Origin: Burkholderiales bacterium
GTDB taxonomy: Bacteria > Pseudomonadota > Gammaproteobacteria > Burkholderiales > SG8-39
Direction of reading: 5' to 3'
Length of the DNA stretch: 13,976 nucleotides
Assembly: GCA_025929745.1 (NCBI GenBank)
Contig: JAICPQ010000036.1
Location: forward strand, 1 to 13,976
The notes below the pieces were generated by a model that was given only the letters and a program-made list of their open reading frames with translations, ran no database searches and had not been told where the DNA came from. The number at the start of each line of letters is the position of its first letter. Positions within the stretch are counted from its first letter, which is position 1. The position numbers were made by a program, and so were the translations under genes. Shown piece after piece: positions 5,995 to 13,589 of this stretch.

Positions 5995-6934
5995 AGGCGT
6001 GTGAGCGGACGCCGCTTTCGATCCTGAAGGCTGCGGCGAAGGCGATCATCGCTCCGTTGTCGGTGCACAGCTCCGGCTCGGGATAGTAGACATCAAAGCC
6101 GCGGCGCGCGCCCTCCGCGTCGAGCGCCGCGCGCAGCTGCCGATTCGCGCCGACCCCGCCGGCGACGACAAGGCGCGTGATACCGGTCATCTCCACGGCG
6201 CGCGCGCATTTGGCGACGAGCACTTCGACGATCACGTCCAAAAAAGCGCGCGCGAGATCCGCGGGGTTGGTCTTCTCGTTTTTCAGAACCGAGAGCACCG
6301 CGGTCTTGAGCCCGGAAAAGCTGAAGTCGAGACCGGTTGCGATCATCGGCCGTGGCAGCCGGTATTTTCCCGGGGCGCCGCGTACGGCGAGCTCCGAGAG
6401 GGCCGGCCCTCCGGGATAGCCGAGACCGAGGAGCTGCGCCGTCTTGTCGAACGCCTCGCCGGCCGCATCGTCCTGCGTGTCGCCGAGAAGTTCGTAGCGG
6501 CCGACCGCGTCCACGCGCATGAGCTGCGTGTGACCGCCGGAGACAAGAAGCGCGAGGAAGGGAAAGTCCGGCCGGCGCGCCGACAGCAGCGGAGAAAGCA
6601 GATGCCCTTCCAAATGGTGGACCCCAACGGCCGGTACACCGAGCGAGAAGGCGAGGGCGTGCGCGAAAGAAGCGCCCACTAACAAAGCGCCGGCGAGCCC
6701 TGGCCCTTCGGTGTAGCCGATGCCGTCGATCCGATGATCGCCGATCACGCGCCGGGCTAGAGGAACAAGCCGGCGCACGTGATCGCGCGACGCGAGCTCG
6801 GGTACTACGCCGCCGTACGCTTCGTGCATCGCCGCCTGGGTGTGCACGGCGTGCGCGACAAGCTTGCCGGCCGCGCGGTCATACAGCGCGATGCCAGTGT
6901 CGTCGCACGAAGTCTCGATGCCGAGGATGAGCAC
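5960..6934 (-). CDS. tsaD: tRNA N6-adenosine threonylcarbamoyltransferase TsaD
   Basis: TsaD (formerly Gcp/YgjD) transfers the threonylcarbamoyl group to A37 of ANN-decoding tRNAs, in complex with TsaB and TsaE. This 324-residue protein is full length apart from a slightly short tail. Visible motifs are LILGIETSCDDTGIALYD at the N-terminus, the metal-binding HHLEGHLLSPLL (His107 and His111), LLVSGGHTQLM, the nucleotide-binding VAGGVGANRQLR, and the C-terminal ELCTDNGAMIAFAA with the third metal ligand Asp. The start is a GTG at 6934 (MLILGIE), with CAGAAT 6 nt upstream and no Shine-Dalgarno. It is divergent from rpsU across 46 bp, a common betaproteobacterial arrangement, and convergent with plsY. 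Confidence 0.95.
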   Translation of the reverse strand: MLILGIETSCDDTGIALYDRAAGKLVAHAVHTQAAMHEAYGGVVPELASRDHVRRLVPLARRVIGDHRIDGIGYTEGPGLAGALLVGASFAHALAFSLGVPAVGVHHLEGHLLSPLLSARRPDFPFLALLVSGGHTQLMRVDAVGRYELLGDTQDDAAGEAFDKTAQLLGLGYPGGPALSELAVRGAPGKYRLPRPMIATGLDFSFSGLKTAVLSVLKNEKTNPADLARAFLDVIVEVLVAKCARAVEMTGITRLVVAGGVGANRQLRAALDAEGARRGFDVYYPEPELCTDNGAMIAFAAAFRIESGVRSHAFSVKPRWDLQH

Positions 6935-6944
6935 GCGCCGATTC

Positions 6945-6955
6945 TGATATACAAT
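6945..6955 (+). promoter_or_regulatory. Probable extended -10 promoter of the rpsU-yqeY-dnaG-rpoD operon
   Basis: TGATATACAAT lies about 25 bp before the rpsU ATG. It holds an extended -10 (TGA then TATACA) or alternatively TACAAT as the -10. No good -35 is visible, because that position falls in the tsaD start. The divergent tsaD promoter (TATATCAGAAT on the minus strand) occupies the same bases. Confidence 0.45.
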
Positions 6956-6959
6956 TCAG

Positions 6960-6977
6960 CCCCTTTTCTAGCAGGGG
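6960..6977 (+). other. Small CCCC/GGGG hairpin covering the rpsU ribosome binding site
   Basis: CCCC (6960-6963) and GGGG (6974-6977) can pair around a 10-nt loop. The GGGG arm is part of the only Shine-Dalgarno-like sequence (AGGGG), 3 nt before the rpsU ATG. The stem is only four bases, so this is a modest suggestion of translational control in the short leader. Confidence 0.25.
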
Positions 6978-6980
6978 TTT

Positions 6981-7193
6981 ATGCCGACTGTTCGCGTCAA
7001 AGAGAACGAGCCGTTCGAGGTGGCGATGCGCCGCTTCAAGCGCACCGTGGAGAAGACGGGCCTCCTCACCGAGCTGCGCTCCCGTGAGTACTACGAGAAG
7101 CCGACCGCTGAGCGCAAGCGCAAGCTTGCCGCGGCTGTGAAGCGCCACCACAAGCGCCTGCGCAGCCAGATGTTGCCGCAAAAGCTTTACTGA
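6981..7193 (+). CDS. rpsU: 30S ribosomal protein S21
   Basis: This 70-residue protein is a canonical bS21: MPTVRVKENEPFEVAMRRFKR, then the EYYEKPTAERKRKLAAAVKR segment, and the basic tail RLRSQMLPQKLY. S21 sits near the platform of the 30S subunit beside the anti-Shine-Dalgarno region of 16S rRNA and helps initiation. It is the first gene of the macromolecular-synthesis operon (ribosome, primase, sigma-70). The stop TGA (7191-7193) overlaps the CTG that may start yqeY. Confidence 0.97.
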   Translation: MPTVRVKENEPFEVAMRRFKRTVEKTGLLTELRSREYYEKPTAERKRKLAAAVKRHHKRLRSQMLPQKLY

Positions 7194-7636
7194 CCCTAAG
7201 AAGCAAAATCTCCGAAGACATGAAGGCCGCCATGCGGGCGAAGGATGCTGCTCGCCTGTCGGCGATTCGCCTGATCCTCGCGGGGATCAAGCAACGCGAG
7301 GTCGACGAGCGCAAGGAGCTCAGCGACGCGGAAGTCACCGCGGTGATCGAGAAGATGATCAAGCAGCGGCGCGAGTCCATCACGCAGTATGAGAAAGCGT
7401 CGCGCCAGGATCTCGTCGATGCCGAGAAGTTCGAGCTGGAGGTCTTGTCCGGTTACCTGCCGCAGCAGCTCGGCGACGCCGAGTTGCAGCAGGAAGTGCA
7501 GAAGGCCATCGGCGAATCGGGCGCATCCGGCATCAGGGACATGGGAAAGGTGATGGCGCTCCTGAAGTCGCGCCTCGCCGGCCGCGCCGACATGGGAAAA
7601 CTTTCCAACCTAGTCAAGACCAAGCTTTCTGGATGA
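7190..7636 (+). CDS. GatB/YqeY domain-containing protein
   Basis: This is a small stand-alone YqeY protein, resembling the tail domain of GatB (the Asp/Glu-tRNA amidotransferase subunit); its own role is not settled. The core is clear: EDMKAAMRAKDAARLSAIRLILAGIKQREVDER, then QYEKASRQDLVDAEKFELEVLSGYLPQQL, and IRDMGKVMALLKSRLAGRADM near the end. The first ATG is at 7220 (138 residues), but homologues usually begin about ten residues earlier with MSLKxxIxEDMK. Here TLRSKISEDMK is encoded in frame from 7193, directly after a CTG at 7190 that overlaps the rpsU stop as CTGA. I therefore give the CTG as the probable start (148 residues); neither start has a good Shine-Dalgarno. It lies between rpsU and dnaG as in many betaproteobacteria. 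Confidence 0.88.
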   Translation: MTLRSKISEDMKAAMRAKDAARLSAIRLILAGIKQREVDERKELSDAEVTAVIEKMIKQRRESITQYEKASRQDLVDAEKFELEVLSGYLPQQLGDAELQQEVQKAIGESGASGIRDMGKVMALLKSRLAGRADMGKLSNLVKTKLSG

Positions 7637-7645
7637 CAATCGGGT

Positions 7646-9394
7646 GTGATCCCCGATTCGTTTAAGCAGGATCTCCTCAATCGGGTAGATATCGTCGACG
7701 TAGTGCAACGCTACGTCCAGCTGCGCAAGGCGGGCGCGAATTACGTCGGCTTGTGCCCGTTCCACAACGAGAAGACCCCGTCGTTCAGCGTCAGTTCGAC
7801 GAAGCAGTTCTATCACTGCTTCGGCTGCGGAGTGCACGGCAACGCGATCGGCTTCCTCATGGCCTACGCGTCGATGGGCTACGTCGACGCGGTGAAGGAT
7901 CTCGCCTCGCAGGTCGGCATGCAGGTGCCTGAACCGCAGCCCCGCAGCCCGGAGGAGGCGGCGCGCAAGGAGCGCGAGCCGGACCTCTACGCGATCATGG
8001 AGAAAGCGATGGCCTTCTATCGCGCGGAGCTCAAGAAATCGGCGCGCGCCATCGACTATCTCAAGGGCCGAGGCCTAACCGGGGAGATTGCCGCGCGCTA
8101 CCGCATGGGATATGCACCTGATGACTGGCAGGCGCTAAAGGGCGTTTTTCCGGAGTACGAGGAGAAGTCACTGGTTGAAGTCGGCCTCGTCGTTCAGAAC
8201 GAGGGCAAGCGCTACGACCGATTTCGCGACCGGGTGATGTTCCCGATCCTGAGCGCGCGCGGCGCCGTCATCGGGTTCGGTGGCCGCATCCTGGACAAGG
8301 GCGAGCCGAAGTACATGAACTCGCCGGAAACGCCGCTCTTCGAAAAAGGCCGTGAGCTCTACGGCCTGCCGCAGGCGCGCGACGCGATCCGCGCGGCGGG
8401 GCGGGTGCTGGTGGTCGAGGGCTACATGGACGTCGTCGCGCTCGCTCAATACGGCGTGGGGAACGCTGTCGCGACGCTGGGGACCGCGACCACGCCCATC
8501 CATGTCTCCAAGCTCCTGCGCGTGACCGAAGAGCTCGTGTTCTGCTTCGACGGCGACACCGCCGGGCGCAAGGCCGCCTGGCGCGCGCTCGAAGTGAGCC
8601 TCCCTTTAGCGCCGGACCAGAAGCCGATCCGCTTTCTTTTTCTGCCGGAGGCCGAGGACCCCGACACCTACGTGCGCAAGCACGGCAGGGACGCTTTCGA
8701 GGCCCGGGTGCGCGAAGCCGAAACGCTTTCGCAATTCCTGCTTGCCCAGCTGCGCTCCGAAAGCGACTTGCGTACCGCCGAAGGTAGGGCGCGTTTCGTC
8801 TCGATGGCGAAACCTTATATCCAAAAAATCACCGCGCCAGCCCTGCGCCTGCAGATTACGAACGAGATCGCACGGCTCTCGCAGGTGGGCGATGGCGAAA
8901 TCAACCGACTGCTCGAGTTGCCGCGCCGTCCGAGCTTTTCCCGGCCGGCGCCGCGTCGCGCCGCCTACGACGCGCCGACGTCGCCGGAATGGAGTTTGCT
9001 CACCGCGCTGCTCGCCGACCTGTCGCTCGTCGAGCACATTGATGCCGGCCGCCTCGACACCGAGCGCGCGGAGACGCGCGCCCTCGTCGCCATCCGACAG
9101 AAATGGGAGCAGTCCGACGAGGCGCTCAGCTTTGCGCTCCTCATCGAAGCGCTCGGCGGCCATCCGTGCCTTGAAACCATCCTCAAAGCCCAGAGATATG
9201 CTGAAGACCTCGCTTTCGAGGCCGATGCAGCGAGGAGCGAGTTTCAGCATGCGCTTACCCAGATCGATCTGCGCCATCGCAAGCTCGAGCTCGATCGCTT
9301 GCGCGGCCGGCTGAGCTCTAAAGAAGATCTCGTCGCGTTCCAGGAGAAGAACCTGGCCTACAAACGGCTCCAAGGGGCACTTCCAAGCGCGTAG
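7646..9394 (+). CDS. dnaG: DNA primase
   Basis: This 582-residue primase makes the RNA primers for replication. The N-terminal zinc domain has CPFHNEKTPSF and FYHCFGCGVHGN, giving ligands Cys37, His40, Cys58 and Cys61. The RNA polymerase domain holds DRFRDRVMFPI and GFGGRILDKGEPKYMNSPET (about 210-229). The TOPRIM core has the catalytic Glu258 in VLVVEGYMDVVALAQYG and the Asp pair in FCFDGDTAGRKA (302, 304). A Pro/Arg-rich linker near 430-445 leads to the helical C-terminal helicase-binding domain. The start is GTG 7646 (IPDSFKQDLLNRVDIVDVV), 9 bp after yqeY, with a weak Shine-Dalgarno. It is the third gene of the operon. Confidence 0.97.
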   Translation: MIPDSFKQDLLNRVDIVDVVQRYVQLRKAGANYVGLCPFHNEKTPSFSVSSTKQFYHCFGCGVHGNAIGFLMAYASMGYVDAVKDLASQVGMQVPEPQPRSPEEAARKEREPDLYAIMEKAMAFYRAELKKSARAIDYLKGRGLTGEIAARYRMGYAPDDWQALKGVFPEYEEKSLVEVGLVVQNEGKRYDRFRDRVMFPILSARGAVIGFGGRILDKGEPKYMNSPETPLFEKGRELYGLPQARDAIRAAGRVLVVEGYMDVVALAQYGVGNAVATLGTATTPIHVSKLLRVTEELVFCFDGDTAGRKAAWRALEVSLPLAPDQKPIRFLFLPEAEDPDTYVRKHGRDAFEARVREAETLSQFLLAQLRSESDLRTAEGRARFVSMAKPYIQKITAPALRLQITNEIARLSQVGDGEINRLLELPRRPSFSRPAPRRAAYDAPTSPEWSLLTALLADLSLVEHIDAGRLDTERAETRALVAIRQKWEQSDEALSFALLIEALGGHPCLETILKAQRYAEDLAFEADAARSEFQHALTQIDLRHRKLELDRLRGRLSSKEDLVAFQEKNLAYKRLQGALPSA

Positions 9395-9409
9395 CCGGTC
9401 CCATATAAT
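9381..9409 (+). promoter_or_regulatory. Probable dedicated rpoD promoter
   Basis: A perfect -10 TATAAT lies at 9404-9409, just after the dnaG stop. TTCCAA at 9381-9386, 17 bp upstream and inside the dnaG end, is a weak -35 (3 of 6). It would give a leader of about 40 nt ending in GGGGGAAGG next to the rpoD ATG. Other bacteria also drive rpoD from an internal promoter as well as through the operon. Confidence 0.6.
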
Positions 9410-9457
9410 GTGCGGTTCTTTTTTCGCGGCTTTTCAGGTAGTTAACCCGGGGGAAGG

Positions 9458-11642
<2,185 letters not shown>

Positions 11643-11659
<17 letters not shown>

Positions 11660-12074
11660 GCCGCTCCTCGCCTTCCTCGCGGCGCTGGCCGTGGGCTGCT
11701 CGACCTTGATGATCGACAGCCTCGAGCAGCTGCGCGAGACGAACAAGCGGAACATCGCGCAGCTCGCGCTCGGCACGCCGCGCGCGCAGGTCGAGAAGCT
11801 GATGGGTGACGCTCAAGCGGGCGGCAAGGCCGGCGACATCCTCTTCGGGCGCCTCCAGCATCTGGAGGTCAAGAACCCGCAGCGCGAGGAGCGCGTGACC
11901 GCGCCGGACGGCGCGGTCTACGACGTGCTCTTCTACTACACCGACCTCAAGACGCGCGACGACAAGATCACCGACGATGAGCTCACGCCGCTCGTGTTCC
12001 GAGGCCACGAGCTCGCGGGCGTCGGCTACGGTTTCCTCGGCCGGCTCGCGCCCAAGTATCGCGGCTTGCAGTAA
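11643..12074 (+). CDS. Small predicted lipoprotein of unknown function
   Basis: This 143-residue protein begins at TTG 11643, inside the end of rpoD. The N-terminus MIRRARPLLAFLAALAVGC has a basic n-region, a hydrophobic core and a lipobox ending at Cys19, so it is probably exported and lipidated by Lgt. The mature part has NKRNIAQLALGTPRAQVEKLMGD, which recalls the 'LxxGxxxxxVxxLMG' helix of BamE/SmpA-like and DUF3192-type lipoproteins, then a beta-rich half with VYDVLFYYTDLKTRDDKITDDELTPLVF. An exact family cannot be named from the sequence alone. A GAAGAG lies about 5 nt before the TTG; the AGGAGG at 11649-11654 is internal and has no start codon at a useful distance downstream. It probably depends on rpoD transcription. 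A tRNA gene starts 12 bp after its stop. Confidence 0.75.
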
Positions 12075-12086
12075 CCTCACCCCGGC

Positions 12087-12160
12087 GGGCCGGTAGCTCA
12101 GTCGGTCAGAGCAGGGGACTCATAATCCCTTGGTCGTTGGTTCGAGTCCAACCCGGCCCA
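12087..12160 (+). tRNA. tRNA with CAT anticodon (elongator Met or lysidine-modified Ile2)
   Basis: The 74-nt cloverleaf is complete. The acceptor GGGCCGG pairs with CCGGCCC, the D-arm is GCTC/GAGC, the anticodon stem is GGGGA/TCCCT (one G-T pair) around the loop CTCATAA, the variable loop is TGGTC, the T-stem is GTTGG/CCAAC, and the discriminator is A. CCA is not encoded (CTT follows). A CAT anticodon with GGACTCATAATCC and TTGGTCGxTGG resembles E. coli ileX (Ile2, whose C34 is converted to lysidine by TilS) more than E. coli metT, but elongator Met cannot be excluded. It is not initiator tRNA: the anticodon stem lacks the three G-C pairs next to the loop. It is the likely integration target of the element downstream. 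Confidence 0.93.
12119..12160 (+). repeat. Direct repeat, tRNA-side copy (candidate att site within the tRNA 3' half)
   Basis: These 42 bp run from the first base of the anticodon loop to the discriminator base. They recur at 13548-13589 with 37 of 42 positions identical. The first 17 bases (CTCATAATCCCTTGGTC) are exact, and identity stops immediately upstream of the loop. Tyrosine integrases are known to cross over in tRNA anticodon loops, and this is the footprint expected of that. Confidence 0.75.
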
Positions 12161-12161
12161 C

Positions 12162-12191
12162 TTGATTTGTAAGGATAACTTGCCATATAGC
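12162..12191 (+). promoter_or_regulatory. Possible promoter upstream of the methyltransferase gene
   Basis: TTGATT (12162-12167) and TATAGC (12186-12191) are separated by 18 bp, each matching four of six consensus bases. It lies directly after the tRNA and about 70 bp before the methyltransferase start. This is weak evidence on its own. Confidence 0.25.
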
Positions 12192-12213
12192 CGCGCGCAG
12201 TTGAAGCGCGGCT
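12189..12213 (+). other. Perfect 8-bp stem-loop between the tRNA and the methyltransferase gene
   Basis: AGCCGCGC (12189-12196) and GCGCGGCT (12206-12213) form a perfect stem around a 9-nt loop. No T-run follows (GAGCTTAG), so it is not a standard intrinsic terminator. It could end tRNA transcription weakly, or belong to the methyltransferase leader. Confidence 0.4.
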
Positions 12214-12261
12214 GAGCTTAGCACTCGACGGCATACCGAGAGCGTCGCTGAGGCAGCCCGG

Positions 12262-13158
12262 ATGTTTTACTTGCTTCGCGAATTGAAGATTCGGCCAGTC
12301 GTTTCGGGCGCTTTGTCTTTTATTCCAGGCCTGTACTCCTGGTGGGATCGGCGTCGTCCAATGGGAAACACCGCTTCAGCACGGTATGCGAGAAGCATTT
12401 GGAAGTTCCATCTTGCAAATTACAGGCGCTTCATAGGTGACCATATACCCGAGACGGTTGCTGAATTGGGTCCCGGCGCCAGTCTCGGCTCCTGCATCTC
12501 GGCTTTGTGCGATGGCGTAAACCAAGCTATAGCCCTAGATGTTTGTCCGTATGCCGACAACAATCTTCTCAACCTGAAACTTCTCGATGAACTGACAGTG
12601 GGATCGAATAGTGCGGCAAGGTACTTGCCATTAAGGGATGCAATCTTGCACCTCTGCGAAGCTAATGATGGGACGTTGCTAAAGTATGTGGCGCCATGGA
12701 CCGACATAAAGGCTCTACCAGACTGCAGCGTTGACTTCGTGTTTAGTCATAGCGTAATGGAGCACATAACGACGCCGCTCGCAGCTTACAAGGCATGCTT
12801 CCACTGGCTGAAGCCGGGCGGGATCATGAGTCATAAGATTGACCACTCCTCACATGCGATCACTCGCTCATGGAATGGGCACTACGCAATTCCGCGCATT
12901 CTATGGGCGATCATTTTTGGAAAACGTCCGTATTTGCTAAATCGCATGACCCCATCGCAGCACGAAGAAGCGATCCGGCTGGCCGGTTTCCAAGTGCTGT
13001 CTAAAGAGTTGGTCGTGGCTGATCAAAACGACAAGAACTCGACTTGCGACCGAATTGCCATGCGCCCGGAGTGCCGGGTTAAGACCAGCACTTTTATATG
13101 CCAAAGACCGGCGGTCGCGAGTGGCGATGTCCCGGAAACTGTTGAACGGGTGAGTTGA
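12262..13158 (+). CDS. Class I SAM-dependent methyltransferase, probably horizontally acquired
   Basis: This 298-residue protein has a Rossmann-type methyltransferase core. Motif I is VAELGPGASLGS (66-77), and the acidic residue after strand 2 is in AIALDVCPYAD (Asp93). The SVDFVFSHSVMEHI stretch (156-169) and WLKPGGIMSHKIDH (182-195) match motifs IV-VI of Methyltransf_11/23-type proteins. The N-terminal PMGNTASARYARSIWKFHL resembles methyltransferases of surface-polysaccharide gene clusters, but no acceptor can be named. The start ATG 12262 has GAGG at 12250-12253 with an 8-nt spacer. Base and codon use differ from every gene to the left: many A/T-ending codons and, by eye, GC near one half. 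It is the only substantial gene between the tRNA and the partial tRNA copy, so it looks like cargo or remnant of the inserted element. Confidence 0.82.
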   Translation: MFYLLRELKIRPVVSGALSFIPGLYSWWDRRRPMGNTASARYARSIWKFHLANYRRFIGDHIPETVAELGPGASLGSCISALCDGVNQAIALDVCPYADNNLLNLKLLDELTVGSNSAARYLPLRDAILHLCEANDGTLLKYVAPWTDIKALPDCSVDFVFSHSVMEHITTPLAAYKACFHWLKPGGIMSHKIDHSSHAITRSWNGHYAIPRILWAIIFGKRPYLLNRMTPSQHEEAIRLAGFQVLSKELVVADQNDKNSTCDRIAMRPECRVKTSTFICQRPAVASGDVPETVERVS

Positions 13159-13547
13159 GGTCGCGGCTCCTTTTGCCTGCATGCGGTGCAGCCACCCGTG
13201 CACGGCTAGAGCGGCAGCGTGAATCGCGTCCAAACAACCCGGCCGCTCAGTCGGCTGAACGAACAGCAGAGAGACGAGCTCCGGGGGTTATAGGGGGGTC
13301 CCGCACCGCACTTTTGGACATGTGGATCTCCCGCGCAAGGTGCGCTTGCAAATCCCGCAGGATTCGGCCGAACGACAATGTCTGACCTACGCGCGTGTGC
13401 GCAGGAGCTCCGGCACATTGCGGGCACACTTCAGGATTACAAACCGCAGCAAGAGGCAGCACCCCGCAGCGACATCGCGCCGGGCATTCTATATAGACGG
13501 TTGTTGCCGGTTACTGCTGCCGATGGCCGAGAGCTTGAATCTTCGGC
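13159..13547. other. Segment without a confident gene, between the methyltransferase and the partial tRNA copy
   Basis: Both strands were read. Apart from the 58-codon frame at 13378-13554, only fragmentary Arg-rich frames are seen, with no recognisable domain. GTGCA (13189 region) can pair weakly with TGCAC. GGCCGA (13525-13530) and TCGGCC (13543-13548) form a 6-bp inverted repeat with a 12-nt loop directly abutting the tRNA copy. No transposase, integrase or toxin-antitoxin motif could be recognised. Confidence 0.5.
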
Positions 13548-13554
13548 CTCATAA
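13378..13554 (+). CDS. Small hypothetical ORF ending inside the partial tRNA copy
   Basis: ATG 13378 opens a 58-residue frame. It begins MSDLRACAQELRHIAGTLQDY, passes through APGILYRRLLPVTAADGRELE, and stops at the TAA of 13552-13554, within the CATAAT of the tRNA-derived repeat. The composition is more protein-like than other frames in this segment (mixed charges, a plausible N-terminal helix). However, there is no good Shine-Dalgarno and no recognisable family. The frame is also open upstream of the ATG, so this may be the tail of a decayed gene whose stop was supplied by the integration site. It may equally be chance. Confidence 0.25.
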   Translation: MSDLRACAQELRHIAGTLQDYKPQQEAAPRSDIAPGILYRRLLPVTAADGRELESSAS

Positions 13555-13589
13555 TCCCTTGGTCCCTGGTTCGAATCCAGGCCGGCCCA
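13548..13589 (+). repeat. Partial tRNA copy (second candidate att site)
   Basis: These 42 bp match tRNA positions 12119-12160 at 37 of 42 positions. The five differences are four bases in the T-stem and one in the T-loop. The T-stem here, CCTGG/CCAGG, is still perfectly paired, as is GTTGG/CCAAC in the intact tRNA. The acceptor strand CCGGCCC and discriminator A are kept, again without encoded CCA. No matching 5' half lies upstream, so it cannot fold into a tRNA. Confidence 0.75.

Noticed and set aside
9410..9440. Intrinsic terminator between dnaG and rpoD (T-rich stretch)
   Set aside because: No stable stem precedes the T-run; GCGG and CGCGGC around it do not pair well.
13506..13589. A second complete tRNA gene at the downstream CAT repeat
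   Set aside because: GCCGGT and GAGC upstream faintly recall the tRNA 5' half, but the spacing is about 12 nt too long, there is no matching 5' acceptor strand, and the 5' anticodon stem (TCGGC) does not pair with TCCCT.
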